Assembly: GCF_000019185.1 (NCBI RefSeq)
Contig: NC_010334.1
Location: 3,348,001 to 3,412,000 of the forward strand
DNA length: 64,000 nucleotides
Direction: 5' to 3'
Source of the DNA: Shewanella halifaxensis HAW-EB4
GTDB lineage: Bacteria > Pseudomonadota > Gammaproteobacteria > Enterobacterales > Shewanellaceae
Shown: piece after piece, positions 25,519 to 35,064 of the stretch
Numbering within the stretch: position 1 is the stretch's first letter
Layout: the number at the start of each line of letters is the position of its first letter
Translations under genes and position numbers: made by a program
The notes under the pieces: generated by a model
Seen by the model: the letters and a program-made list of their open reading frames with translations, nothing else
Told to the model about the DNA's origin: nothing
The model's database searches: none

Positions 25519-27639
25519 ATGTTTGGAATAAACAAAAATATCAGCACAGGACAGCAGCTCTCAGTACTAGCGCTGGCAATCAGTGCCAGTATATCTCCAG
25601 TATTCGCCGACGGATACGGACTGCAAAACGCCAACAGAGCTAAAGCAGATACCACTAAGTGGCAATGTAAGCGTTGTACTAGCGAGTCGGGTTTTGAAGG
25701 CAGCATCGGCATAGGAGCCGCTTATAATGATGCGTCAGATATACATTTCGGCAATACAACAGGAACCGATACCGATGGTGCAGTTGGTCACCTAGAAGCT
25801 GATCTAATTAATAAGTCTGAATCTGGCTATGAGACAAGCTTTACTGCCAACAAGCTCGGTTATGATACTGGCAGCGCCAAAGTAGAAACCGGTGTGCCTG
25901 GTCATTATCAAATTGCGTTAGGCTACCGAGGCCTAGCAAATTATGACACCAATGCCGCCCTAACGCCTTACCTTAATAGTGGTGATGACCTTTACTTGCC
26001 AGCCAACTGGCAAACTGGAGCCGTCACCTCACAAATGCCAAGTTTATTTGATGATATTAACTATGTTGAATTAAAGAGCCAAAGGGACCGGTTCTTATTG
26101 GATGCGCAATATAAAGGAACATTTTATCAGGCTGATATTAACTACCAGCATGAAAAACGTGAAGGTAAACGAGTCTTTTCTGGTAACTTTCTCACCAACA
26201 GTGCCATGCTTGCAGAGGCTATTGATGACACTACCGATGAGTTCGGTGCTAAAATTTACTTTAACGGTAAAGGTTGGCTCGCGGGTATCGACTCGAGTTT
26301 TAGCCAGTACAAGAACGACCATAACAGCTTAACCTGGCAAAATGCATTTTCTCCAACCTTTGGAGCAGCCTATACAGGCCAAAGTGCAGTTTCACCAGAC
26401 AACAAAGCTTACCGTATTGGCGCTAACGCTCAACTTAGTGGTAATGGTCAGCAAATATTAGTGCATATGGGGCTAGCAAGCTTCACCCAAGACGAAGCCT
26501 TCCTCCCCGCCACGATTAACGGACCAAGCCCTGCATTACCCGTTACAAACCTCGATGGTAGAGTCGATACTACCGATATGAAGCTCAAATATACCGGGCG
26601 AGTTATTCGTAGCCTCAGTGTTAGAGCCAGCTATGACTATTCAGATAGAGATAATAAGACCGCACGCAACCCCTACCCTCAAGTCATCACAGATAGCTAT
26701 TATGCCGGTACGGCAATAAACCCCGAGTACGATCGGACTAAGCAACAAGCAAAGTTAGGCGCAAAATACCGCTTTTCACGCGCTATCTATCTAGACTCGG
26801 GTTATCAGTATGACCACAACGACTTCAGCGATTTGGACAGGGATTCGTTACAACAAAATAGTCTCTTCGCCAGATTAAGCTACAACATATCCTCTTCTTG
26901 GTCAGCCTGGTTCAAAGCCGACTTCAGCGACAGAACAGGCAGCGCTTACAATCCTGTTAGCACCACTAATAATCCAAGTAATCCTTACTTAAGAAAGTCG
27001 TACCTAGCAGACAGAGAGCGCCAAGAGTATCAACTCAGTGTTAGCTATAGCCCTACATCCGCTCTCTCGGCTAGTGCCAATATCCGTACAAGCCATGACG
27101 ACTACGACGACACCTTGGTGGGACTCACTAAAGTCGATACTCAAGGTTATGACATTTCAGCTAACTATATGTTCAGCGACCAACTCAGTATTAATGCCTA
27201 CCTCAATCAAGATTGGCGCGATAGCGACCAAGCCGGCAGCAGTAACTTTAGCCTTCCAAATTGGTATGCCAATACCGATGAAAAGTCCACGCTCGTTGGC
27301 GCAGGGTTCGACTATATACACCTGTTAGATAAAAAGCTCGATCTAGGATTAGATTACAGCTACTCAGATGGTCAGAGTGATACAGAAATAACCCAAGGGC
27401 TGACCTCCCCTTACGGCGATTATTTTGCTGATAAACATAATATTAATGCATTCGCTACCTATCAACTAGGCGAGCAAATGGCATTACGTTTTGATTGGAT
27501 ATTTGAGTACTACAAAGATTCAGACTGGCTAAACCAAGGGCTGACAGTTGATTCAATACCGAACGTGTTAATTTTTGGCGATCTTAGCCATGATTATAAC
27601 GCTCACTACGTTGGCCTAACGTTCAGTTATCAGCTGTAG
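25519..27639 (+). CDS. mtrE: MtrE, outer-membrane beta-barrel porin (MtrB paralog)
   Basis: Large outer-membrane barrel that sheathes MtrD and docks a surface cytochrome. The start is ATG 25519, 8 nt after AAGGAG; an in-frame GTG at 25510 sits inside the ribosome site. About 706 residues. The signal peptide ends near VFA-DGYG. The N-terminal CxxC (WQCKRCTSE) characteristic of MtrB proteins is present. The rest is alternating beta-strand sequence rich in Tyr and Asp, ending SHDYNAHYVGLTFSYQL with the final aromatic strand. Strongly similar to the mtrB product. The following 129-nt gap carries repeats. Confidence 0.92.
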   Translation: MFGINKNISTGQQLSVLALAISASISPVFADGYGLQNANRAKADTTKWQCKRCTSESGFEGSIGIGAAYNDASDIHFGNTTGTDTDGAVGHLEADLINKSESGYETSFTANKLGYDTGSAKVETGVPGHYQIALGYRGLANYDTNAALTPYLNSGDDLYLPANWQTGAVTSQMPSLFDDINYVELKSQRDRFLLDAQYKGTFYQADINYQHEKREGKRVFSGNFLTNSAMLAEAIDDTTDEFGAKIYFNGKGWLAGIDSSFSQYKNDHNSLTWQNAFSPTFGAAYTGQSAVSPDNKAYRIGANAQLSGNGQQILVHMGLASFTQDEAFLPATINGPSPALPVTNLDGRVDTTDMKLKYTGRVIRSLSVRASYDYSDRDNKTARNPYPQVITDSYYAGTAINPEYDRTKQQAKLGAKYRFSRAIYLDSGYQYDHNDFSDLDRDSLQQNSLFARLSYNISSSWSAWFKADFSDRTGSAYNPVSTTNNPSNPYLRKSYLADRERQEYQLSVSYSPTSALSASANIRTSHDDYDDTLVGLTKVDTQGYDISANYMFSDQLSINAYLNQDWRDSDQAGSSNFSLPNWYANTDEKSTLVGAGFDYIHLLDKKLDLGLDYSYSDGQSDTEITQGLTSPYGDYFADKHNINAFATYQLGEQMALRFDWIFEYYKDSDWLNQGLTVDSIPNVLIFGDLSHDYNAHYVGLTFSYQL

Positions 27640-27731
27640 CCATAAGCGAACAGTGTTAGCCATAAGCTGCTAACACTTAAGCTGTCAATGACAGCCATGA
27701 GCGACCAGTAATAGCCATGAGCTACTAACAA
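27637..27731. repeat. Duplicated 40-bp repeats between mtrE and mtrF
   Basis: Four related 20-bp units start at 27637, 27657, 27692 and 27712, arranged A-B, a 15-nt spacer, then A'-B'. B units read TAGCCATRAGCTRCTAACA (27657-27675 and 27712-27730). A units share AGCCATRAGCGAMCAGT. The first unit includes the mtrE stop codon. A fifth partial AGCCATG follows at 27733. Function unknown; possibly an mRNA structure or slipped duplication. Confidence 0.75.
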
Positions 27732-27768
27732 AAGCCATGTCAATTAAAAGGAATTCAAGGACATTAAT

Positions 27769-29694
27769 ATGAAACGAGTCACTCAATCACTCGCAATAAA
27801 AAGCATTCCACTAATGCTAATAGCCGTATTAGCAGGCTGTGGTGGCGACGATGGAAATCCTGGCAACCCAGGTGAACCTGGAGGCCCACCAGCAAGCGAA
27901 ATCAACAGCTTAGATATCACGGTAAATGAAGTGTTATTCGATTCAGGTGTAGCAACGATTAATTACCGCGTTACCAATGAGGTCGATGAACCCGTTGTCG
28001 GCATTCCATCGGCCACCTATATCGCGGCACAGCTTCTGCCCCAAGGCTATACCAATGCAGGTAATGCCAGTCAGTGGCAATACTTTACCGCAGAGTCTTG
28101 CTCTAGCAGTTGTGACGGCGAGTTTATCGATCATAAGAATGGTAAATACAGCTACACATTTAGCGGTCCATTTGATGGCATGAATGATATTGCTTTTATT
28201 GATGGTGCGACACAACGTGTGGTGATAAAAGTAGGTGGTGACAGTTTACCCGACGGCACAGCGCTGCCTATCACCAATCAATACTTAGACTGGCAAGATG
28301 AAGGCAGTAAACCCGCTTACACACGAGATATTCTCGACATGCAGAGTTGTAACACTTGTCATGATGACTTATCTTTTCATGGCCCTGTTGGCAAAGGAAA
28401 GTACAACGAAGTACAAGCCTGTGTGACTTGTCACAACCTCGCCAAAGTTAGCAACCCCGGCAACGTATTTGCCCCTATGGTGCACACGAAGCACTTAACC
28501 GGGTTTCCGGTATCACTGGCTGACTGCCAAACCTGCCACGCTCCCGATGAAGAACTAGCACAAAATATGAATTGGGCTCGCGTACCGACGATGGAAGCCT
28601 GTGGTAGTTGTCATACCAATATCGACTTCCCCGCAGGCCAAGGCCACCCAACTCAAGTCGATAACAGCAACTGTGTCGCCTGTCATAACTCAGACTGGAC
28701 CATAAGCGCGCACAGTCAAGAAGCAACCGATACTGTACTTGGGCAGTTCAAGGCTGAAGTCGTTAGTGCTGAGCTTAATGGCGATGCTGTTAACTTCGCA
28801 ATAAGGTTATCAAATCCGGCAACGAATGAAGTCTACGTCGACAGCGCCGATAAGCTTAGCTTTATTAGTGATCTGCGTGTTTATGCTAACTGGGGCATAA
28901 GCATCGATTACACAACACGAAGTGCTAAATCAATAAAACTCCAAGATGCTACGCCAATATCGGGTAGTAATGGCGTTTACCATTATCAAATTTCAGGTCT
29001 TACTCTCAGTGCAGATCCTGCAACAGATAAAGGCACGCTCGCCCTTCAGGGTAAGCTTTGTAGCGATCAAACTATGCTCGCCGACTGCGCCAACACCGAC
29101 TCAAGCACAACCATCAAGTCGAGCCACCAGTTCTTTAGTGCCACAGCGGTAACAGAACTTGGCCGTAGAGTGGTAGTGACCAATGAGACCTGTGGTAGTT
29201 GTCATGGTGATCAACAGCTGAACTATCATGGTTCTCGTAACGATCTAGAACAGCAGTGTCAGGTTTGTCATAACCGCAATATGGTGGCCGATGCGACTGC
29301 AACAAACCCAGGAGCGTCAACGGCAGATTATAAACATCTCGCTCATACGCTACATGCAGGCTCTCGTGAGAGTTACCCTAACATTAACTACCCCGGCAAT
29401 ATTGGTAATTGCGCCCAATGCCACACGACTGATGCGGCAGGTGTATTAACGGCAGCCTTGCCTCTTAATAAAGCCGTGCAACCTCTCGCCTTTAGTGATG
29501 GCACATTTACCAGTGCAACATCGGCTATTTGTAGTGACTGTCACTTAAGTGACACCGCAAAGGCGCATATGACCCAGCAAGGCGGCGTGTTTAAAGGTTC
29601 TGAGGCCGATGCCACTGCCGGCACCGAAAGCTGTGCAACCTGTCATGGACAAGGCGCTACGGTCGATGTGTTAAAAGTTCACCCAATACAATAA
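27769..29694 (+). CDS. mtrF: MtrF, outer-membrane decaheme lipoprotein cytochrome
   Basis: Cell-surface terminal reductase of the MtrC/MtrF family; 641 residues, against about 639 in S. oneidensis. The lipobox LAGC puts the lipid anchor on Cys24, followed by a collagen-like Gly-rich linker (GGDDGNPGNPGEPGGPP). Two beta domains alternate with two pentaheme domains: five CxxCH in the N-half (CNTCH, CVTCH, CQTCH, CGSCH, CVACH) and five in the C-half (CGSCH, CQVCH, CAQCH, CSDCH, CATCH). Domain III has a CX8C cysteine pair (LCSDQTMLADCA). Ribosome site AAGGAC precedes the ATG. Partner of MtrD/MtrE. Confidence 0.9.
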   Translation: MKRVTQSLAIKSIPLMLIAVLAGCGGDDGNPGNPGEPGGPPASEINSLDITVNEVLFDSGVATINYRVTNEVDEPVVGIPSATYIAAQLLPQGYTNAGNASQWQYFTAESCSSSCDGEFIDHKNGKYSYTFSGPFDGMNDIAFIDGATQRVVIKVGGDSLPDGTALPITNQYLDWQDEGSKPAYTRDILDMQSCNTCHDDLSFHGPVGKGKYNEVQACVTCHNLAKVSNPGNVFAPMVHTKHLTGFPVSLADCQTCHAPDEELAQNMNWARVPTMEACGSCHTNIDFPAGQGHPTQVDNSNCVACHNSDWTISAHSQEATDTVLGQFKAEVVSAELNGDAVNFAIRLSNPATNEVYVDSADKLSFISDLRVYANWGISIDYTTRSAKSIKLQDATPISGSNGVYHYQISGLTLSADPATDKGTLALQGKLCSDQTMLADCANTDSSTTIKSSHQFFSATAVTELGRRVVVTNETCGSCHGDQQLNYHGSRNDLEQQCQVCHNRNMVADATATNPGASTADYKHLAHTLHAGSRESYPNINYPGNIGNCAQCHTTDAAGVLTAALPLNKAVQPLAFSDGTFTSATSAICSDCHLSDTAKAHMTQQGGVFKGSEADATAGTESCATCHGQGATVDVLKVHPIQ

Positions 29695-29702
29695 TACAAC
29701 GA

Positions 29703-29732
29703 GTAGGCCTAAATAGACCATTTTAGGCCTAC
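29703..29732. repeat. Inverted repeat after mtrF
   Basis: Perfect 11-bp stem GTAGGCCTAAA / TTTAGGCCTAC with 8-nt loop, 8 nt after the mtrF stop. No T-run follows, so it is more likely an mRNA 3'-stabilising hairpin or processing site than a terminator. Confidence 0.65.
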
Positions 29733-29735
29733 GAC

Positions 29736-29798
29736 AATTTGTGATGAGAAACGATTTGTGACGTAAACAATTAGCGACAAAAACTAGTGACAAAAACA
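29736..29798. repeat. Degenerate short tandem repeats before the decaheme gene
   Basis: Four loosely repeated units of 13-17 bp sharing TTGTGA/GTGACRWAAAC: ATTTGTGATGAGAAACG, ATTTGTGACGTAAACA, ATTAGCGACAAAAAC, TAGTGACAAAAACA. They fill the gap between the hairpin and the start of the next gene. Confidence 0.5.
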
Positions 29799-29813
29799 AT
29801 GGAACGCAAAATT

Positions 29814-31982
29814 ATGGATATAAAAATTAAACACTTAAAACTAAGTTTAATTGCGCTCACCGCATCGGCTCTTCTTTTTGGCTGTAGCGATGGCGATGAT
29901 GGCGTTGACGGTAAAGATGGTGTCGTTGGCGTTAATATTGATTCTACCTCTAGCGTCCAGGCGCTATTTACCGAAGCCTCGGTAACAGATGGTACAGTTA
30001 CCGTAAACTTCAATCTAGAAAATGCTAACGGTGTAGCCGTGCTTGGTCTAGATAAAGACGATGACTTGCGCTTTGGTATTGCTCAGCTTGCCAAAGTAAG
30101 CGAAACCATCGATGAAGTTGAATACAATAGAGGCTATCAGTGGCAGGCTTATATTAATGTGCTAAAAGAGCCCGGTCCCCTACCAGATGACACCAGCGAC
30201 CTAAACCCTTCCCCACAATTTCAAGCAAATGTTGAGGCTGCGAGTAATTGTGATGACTGCTTAGTCGATAATAGTGATGGTAGTTATAGCTACACCTTCC
30301 AACAAAACATCGCCAATGTCACTGAGCCACTGACCATTGTCTACGGTGAGGATAATACCCATAGAGCAACATTAGAGCTAAAACTACCTCAGGTAACGGC
30401 AAATGCACATTACGACTGGCAGCCCTCTACTGGTGCAACAACCGACATTCAAACCCGTAATGTTGTGACTATCGAAACCTGTTATACCTGTCACCAGCCT
30501 GAGAGCCTTGAGCTTCATGGCGGTCGACGTATTGCGCTAGCGAACTGTGCGAGCTGCCATACCTCAACTTCTGGCGATCCTGAAAGCGGCAACAGTGTCG
30601 ATTTCACCTATATGATCCATGCTATTCACAAAGGTCAAGATAGAGAAACCAGCACTGCCGAGGGCATGGTACCCGCACCCTATAAAATTGTCGGTTACGG
30701 CGGTAGCGTACACGATTATGGCAAGGTGATGTTCCCGCAAAAACCCGCTGCCAACTGTGCCTCTTGTCACGTTGAAGGTGAAGGTGCCCCCGCTAATGCT
30801 GACCTGTTTGAAGCAGATTTAAGCAACACAGCTTGTGTCAGTTGTCATACAGAGAAGCCATCTCAAACTCACAGCAGCACCAATTGTGTATCCTGTCATA
30901 ACTCAACCGATACCTACCCTGGAACAGGCAGTGCAGAGAAACGTCATGGCGATGTACTCAAAGCGTTTGTTGATGCCGAAGCAATGGGCGTCGCCTTTAG
31001 CAATATAGGTTTAGATGCTAGCGGCAAACTTAAGTTTGATGTTCAAATTCAAGATAGTAGTGGCGCAGCTGTTGCTTCTGAGTTTATCGAAACTGGCACC
31101 CGTGTCGTTGTAGCTTGGGACACTAACAAAGACTTCCCTGCATATAGCGACGCCTCATACAGTCAACGTCGATTCAAGCTATCAGACGGTACCTATGATG
31201 CCGCGACCAAGACATTCACTATTATTGGCACAACCTTCGATATGCCAACCGATGCCGATGGCAAGACCTTCGAGTTATGGTCTGCAGTCGAGGTTTGTTT
31301 TAACAATGGCGGTTATTTGGTTGCAGAGATCAACATGACAGAGTGCTCAGACAAGACACGCTCGATTGCCGTTAAACAACCACCTTACCAATTTGTTTGG
31401 TCAGGTACAGGTGTCGATGACACAATGCAAGCCGCTATGCGCCGCTCGATTATTGATGCGGCAAAGTGTCAGAGCTGCCACAATCAGGAAAACTACCACT
31501 ACAACAACGGTTATAACTGTCAGACCTGTCATACATCTGATAAGCCAACCAAAGAGTCTGTTAGAGGTTCTGGCGACTATGATAAGGCAACAAGCTATGC
31601 CTTTAAGGCCCATGAAGCCGACGGACATTACTTGAAGTATGCAGGCGTACAATCTGGTACCGTACTCAAAACTGACTGCTTAACTTGCCATAGCCTTCAA
31701 GGAAGTGATGTTATCGGTATTCAACTAGGGCGCGCACCTGACAGGGTATGGAACTATCCAAACCTTGAGACCAAAGAGCAAGCCGGTATTTGGGTGTCTT
31801 CAGATGCAGGCGCCTGCCTAAGCTGTCACCAGAAATACTTAAGCGACTCAGGAGCAAATCATATCGCTGCCAATGGCGGTATTTTAGATGGTATGAGTGC
31901 TGATGACGTGAAAACTCGTGCAGCCGAAGCTTGTGCAACTTGCCACAATCCAACGCAGTTAATGGAGATCCACGGCAACTAA
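29814..31982 (+). CDS. Outer-membrane decaheme lipoprotein cytochrome, OmcA/UndA-like hybrid
   Basis: Predicted surface decaheme cytochrome, about 722 residues from ATG 29814; ATG 29799 and GTG 29787 are alternatives. Lipobox LLFGC and a Gly/Asp linker (GDDGVDGKDG) follow the signal. Five CxxCH lie in the N-half (CYTCH, CASCH, CASCH, CVSCH, CVSCH) and five in the C-half (CQSCH, CQTCH, CLTCH, CLSCH, CATCH). The N-half resembles UndA of this window (CHTSTSGDPESGNSVDF, YGGSVHDY), and the domain III cysteine pair is CX15C as in UndA. The last pentaheme domain resembles OmcA (SGANHIAANGGIL). Probably co-transcribed with mtrDEF; a terminator follows. Confidence 0.88.
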   Translation: MDIKIKHLKLSLIALTASALLFGCSDGDDGVDGKDGVVGVNIDSTSSVQALFTEASVTDGTVTVNFNLENANGVAVLGLDKDDDLRFGIAQLAKVSETIDEVEYNRGYQWQAYINVLKEPGPLPDDTSDLNPSPQFQANVEAASNCDDCLVDNSDGSYSYTFQQNIANVTEPLTIVYGEDNTHRATLELKLPQVTANAHYDWQPSTGATTDIQTRNVVTIETCYTCHQPESLELHGGRRIALANCASCHTSTSGDPESGNSVDFTYMIHAIHKGQDRETSTAEGMVPAPYKIVGYGGSVHDYGKVMFPQKPAANCASCHVEGEGAPANADLFEADLSNTACVSCHTEKPSQTHSSTNCVSCHNSTDTYPGTGSAEKRHGDVLKAFVDAEAMGVAFSNIGLDASGKLKFDVQIQDSSGAAVASEFIETGTRVVVAWDTNKDFPAYSDASYSQRRFKLSDGTYDAATKTFTIIGTTFDMPTDADGKTFELWSAVEVCFNNGGYLVAEINMTECSDKTRSIAVKQPPYQFVWSGTGVDDTMQAAMRRSIIDAAKCQSCHNQENYHYNNGYNCQTCHTSDKPTKESVRGSGDYDKATSYAFKAHEADGHYLKYAGVQSGTVLKTDCLTCHSLQGSDVIGIQLGRAPDRVWNYPNLETKEQAGIWVSSDAGACLSCHQKYLSDSGANHIAANGGILDGMSADDVKTRAAEACATCHNPTQLMEIHGN

Positions 31983-32017
31983 CGCTGGATGCGATAAGTT
32001 CTCGCTAAAATACGAGT

Positions 32018-32042
32018 AAAAAGAGGCTTCGGCCTCTTTTTT
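32018..32042 (+). terminator. Terminator after the mtrDEF-decaheme unit
   Basis: Stem AAGAGGC / GCCTCTT with a TTCG tetraloop and a run of six Ts. It separates this unit from the undA promoter region. The 535-nt gap 31983-32517 also holds the CRP-like site and the structured leader listed next. Confidence 0.9.
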
Positions 32043-32377
32043 ATTGTCCACCCAATGGCTTCGATAACACCTGCTTTCGACAACAGCTCAGTTGATACAA
32101 CATCAGCACCAACAAACACTAACAGCGTATAAACACTGACGATAACCTGAGCAACATTTCGCCACTGAAAATGTAAAGTTTTGGTTAACGGATTAGTCTG
32201 CTATGGCTCAACGGTTTTGATTCAAATCAAGTTAGTGCTCAAATTCGCGCCAGCAATTAAGCCTAACTTAAGTTTCGACTGTTTAAAATTAATACAAGCT
32301 TAAATCACCAACCCCATTCAACTCAACATCCTAATATATAAGAAATTTAACATAAATTAACACTTCAACATCAGCGT

Positions 32378-32393
32378 AACGACCTAAGTCACA
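32378..32393 (+). promoter_or_regulatory. CRP-like site upstream of undA
   Basis: AACGACCTAAGTCACA: the TCACA arm is perfect and the other arm keeps only GA. It lies 125 nt before the undA start, with the same position and half-site layout as at omcA and mtrC. Weak alone. Confidence 0.35.
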
Positions 32394-32406
32394 TTTACCT
32401 CTACCA

Positions 32407-32483
32407 CCTCAAAGGCGACTACCTCTTTTGGGTAGGATCGTGTTGAGGACCCCCTCATGCTAAATAAGAGGTAAAAACCTCAT
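32407..32483 (+). promoter_or_regulatory. Structured leader of undA with alternative hairpins
   Basis: Arms in order: CCTCAA (32407), CTACC (32419), GGTAG (32431), TTGAGG (32443), CCTCAT (32453), AAGAGG (32466), CCTCAT (32478). CTACC/GGTAG nests inside CCTCAA/TTGAGG, while TTGAGG can instead pair with the 32453 arm, and AAGAGG with either CCTCAT. The transcription start is unknown, so part may lie outside the RNA. Confidence 0.4.
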
Positions 32484-32517
32484 AGCAGATAGCAGCTAAC
32501 CTATGCAGGGAATGAAA

Positions 32518-34986
32518 ATGATGATGAATCGGTATAAATTAACAAGTGCTGTAAAGTCAGCAATCGGCATTGGCGCACTTTCTATTGCGCTTGTGGGTTG
32601 TGGCAGTGACGGCAAAGATGGCGAAGACGGTGAGAATGGTAACATCGGCGTCGACATTCAACAGGCTACTAGCTTAAAAGCCAATATACTCCATGCCACA
32701 GTCACTGAAGGCGTTGTCGCCGTTGATTTTGAGCTAGAGAACGCTAACGACGTCGCGGTATCAGGCTTAGAGTCATTCGATAACATTAACACCTTGGGCT
32801 TTGGCATCGCTAAGCTTGATGCACTACAAAGGCGTGATATGCATGCTGTAGGCCAGCCAGCTACGCCAGAACAATATAAAGGAGTAAAACCTACTCAATG
32901 GACCAGCTATATAAACACAGTGAAGAGCGCTAATTTAGAGCACATTCCTGAGGGCTTTAATCATCTAGCTGGCGACCAAATCCAAGCCAATATTGAGACA
33001 GGCTGTAAGACTGAATGTATTGAACTGCTAGAACATGGCACCTATCGCTATACCTTCCAAAAAGCACTTTCAGAATATGAACAGATAGATGCGGTAGATA
33101 CAGAGTTTAATGCAGAGCTGACACACCGTGTCACATTAGAGCTTAAACCAACGAGTACATTTAGCGCCGCCACTCTTGTTAACACTCATTATGATTTTGT
33201 ACCTGCACTCGATCGTGCAGCTAGAGCTGATGAGACGCGTAATCTCGTTGATCTGCAAGAGTCCTGTATTCGCTGTCACAGTGATGACTACGACTCAGCA
33301 GCATCAAAATTAATGCTACATGGTAGCAAGCGTATCGAAATTGAAAACTGCGTAGTTTGTCATACAACCTACTCTGGCGATCCTGAAACGGGTGCGACAA
33401 TCGACTTTGGCTCAATGTTGCATCGCATCCATGACGGCACTTACCTCATGGCCGGATACGGCGGTAGTGTACACGATTACACAGAGACCACCTTCCCGAC
33501 AGATATGGGTAATTGCCAGACCTGTCATATCAATGAGGAGCACTCTCCAGCACAAGCCGAAAACTTCCAGTTCCATCGCCAAGAAGCGTGTGCATCTTGT
33601 CACATGGCCGACTTCAACCCTGTCGATAATGCAGAGTGGCTAACCCCTCCAGGAGAAAGCAAAGACAGAGGTTTTGTCGGTAACTACTTCCACTATTATG
33701 CCGATCCTGAAACCGATGGCGTTACAGGTGCAGATGTACGTGGCGTGTTTGAAAACCAATCTTGCTCAAGCTGCCATGCTGATGATAGCAACCCACAAGG
33801 CGCGGCTCTATTCCATATGGCTAAAGCCAATGAGACCGTCGATATTAGAAAGCAATATGCCTATGAGTTGAGTAATGGTGTATTTGATGCAGAAGCTGGC
33901 ACACTTGAGTTCACCCTAACTTGGGATCGCGAACTTGCTCCACATGAAGACAGCGCAATTAATGGCTTCTGGATTAATATTCAGGCTTTCGATGGTGTTG
34001 AGTTTGTTATGGGACCTAGACCCTCTACAAATGGAGAACTAGGACGTTCAGAGTCAAGAATATCAATGAATCTAGCTGGATTAGAAAACAACGAAAACTT
34101 GACTGCAGCTATTGAAGGCAACGCTATAACCTATACAATCAGCGGGATTACAGCTGACAGCATACACACACAGATTGTTGAATTAGGTCAAGGATTCATT
34201 GATGGCAAATTAATGGTTTGCGCACAAGGCAGCGAAAGAGTTCCAACTCCTACAGCAACGATTGATTGCGAACGTTTAGAAAGCGATCCATACAATTTTG
34301 AGCTTGCAGTAAAAGGTAACAAAGCTTCTTTCTCTGTTGATGCAAGTGAGCTACAGACTCGTTCTTTATCAGTGTCTGAAGAAAAGTGCGCGGCATGCCA
34401 TGGTGAACAAGCAGATTTCTCTTACGCTCATCAAGGTTATAAAGGCAGTGATAAACCAGATGTAAGTTGTGGTACTTGCCACTCAGGCTCACCAAATACT
34501 GTTATCAATTTAGCCGACGGTAGTTGTGTTGCCTGTCATAATGGAACTGGTGCTCCAGGCCACAAATACTATGATTTCAGCCATTCTTTTGATTATAAAG
34601 TTCTAATTCATGGTGTACATGCTGATACTCGTACACAGTATGCAAGAGGAAGAGACAAAGCTCAGGGTGATATCACCTATCCTACAGATGCAGCTGATTG
34701 TGCAGCCTGTCATGATCAAGGGCAGTTAACATTAGTTAACCTATCAGATACTCCTCCAACGCTTTCAAAGGATGGTACTTACTCACCAACAGTTGCCGCT
34801 TGTGCTTCTTGTCACGCACCAACAACTGAGGGGAATGGCTCAGTGATAAGCCATTTCGAATCAAATGGCGGTGTATACCGAGGCAGTGAAGGTAGTTATC
34901 AGTTAGGCACAGAAAGCTGTGCAACTTGTCATGCAGAAGGTAAATCTTTCGGAGTAGATAAAGTACATCCGACTAACTACAAATAA
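32518..34986 (+). CDS. undA: UndA-type undecaheme (11-heme) surface lipoprotein cytochrome
   Basis: Predicted surface metal reductase with 11 CxxCH motifs, the defining count of UndA. Five lie in the N-half (CIRCH, CVVCH, CQTCH, CASCH, CSSCH) and six in the C-half (CAACH, CGTCH, CVACH, CAACH, CASCH, CATCH); the extra heme is in the closely spaced CGTCH-CVACH region. About 822 residues from ATG 32518, which follows GCAGGGA; neighbouring ATGs at 32503, 32512, 32521 and 32524 make the exact start uncertain. Lipobox LVGC and a collagen-like GKDGEDGENG linker are present. Domain III has a CX15C pair. Own terminators and promoter region indicate a single-gene unit. Confidence 0.88.
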   Translation: MMMNRYKLTSAVKSAIGIGALSIALVGCGSDGKDGEDGENGNIGVDIQQATSLKANILHATVTEGVVAVDFELENANDVAVSGLESFDNINTLGFGIAKLDALQRRDMHAVGQPATPEQYKGVKPTQWTSYINTVKSANLEHIPEGFNHLAGDQIQANIETGCKTECIELLEHGTYRYTFQKALSEYEQIDAVDTEFNAELTHRVTLELKPTSTFSAATLVNTHYDFVPALDRAARADETRNLVDLQESCIRCHSDDYDSAASKLMLHGSKRIEIENCVVCHTTYSGDPETGATIDFGSMLHRIHDGTYLMAGYGGSVHDYTETTFPTDMGNCQTCHINEEHSPAQAENFQFHRQEACASCHMADFNPVDNAEWLTPPGESKDRGFVGNYFHYYADPETDGVTGADVRGVFENQSCSSCHADDSNPQGAALFHMAKANETVDIRKQYAYELSNGVFDAEAGTLEFTLTWDRELAPHEDSAINGFWINIQAFDGVEFVMGPRPSTNGELGRSESRISMNLAGLENNENLTAAIEGNAITYTISGITADSIHTQIVELGQGFIDGKLMVCAQGSERVPTPTATIDCERLESDPYNFELAVKGNKASFSVDASELQTRSLSVSEEKCAACHGEQADFSYAHQGYKGSDKPDVSCGTCHSGSPNTVINLADGSCVACHNGTGAPGHKYYDFSHSFDYKVLIHGVHADTRTQYARGRDKAQGDITYPTDAADCAACHDQGQLTLVNLSDTPPTLSKDGTYSPTVAACASCHAPTTEGNGSVISHFESNGGVYRGSEGSYQLGTESCATCHAEGKSFGVDKVHPTNYK

Positions 34987-34996
34987 GCCTAAACTT

Positions 34997-35064
34997 TAGC
35001 CGGAAACATCGGCTAGGTTTTATGAAGTTAAAAAAAGCGAGAAGATTATCTTTTCGCTTTTTTT
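34997..35064 (+). terminator. Tandem terminators of undA
   Basis: First hairpin TAGCCG / CGGCTA (34997-35015) followed by GGTTTT; second AAAAGCGAGAAGA / TCTTTTCGCTTTT (within 35031-35064) followed by a T-run. Confidence 0.85.
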
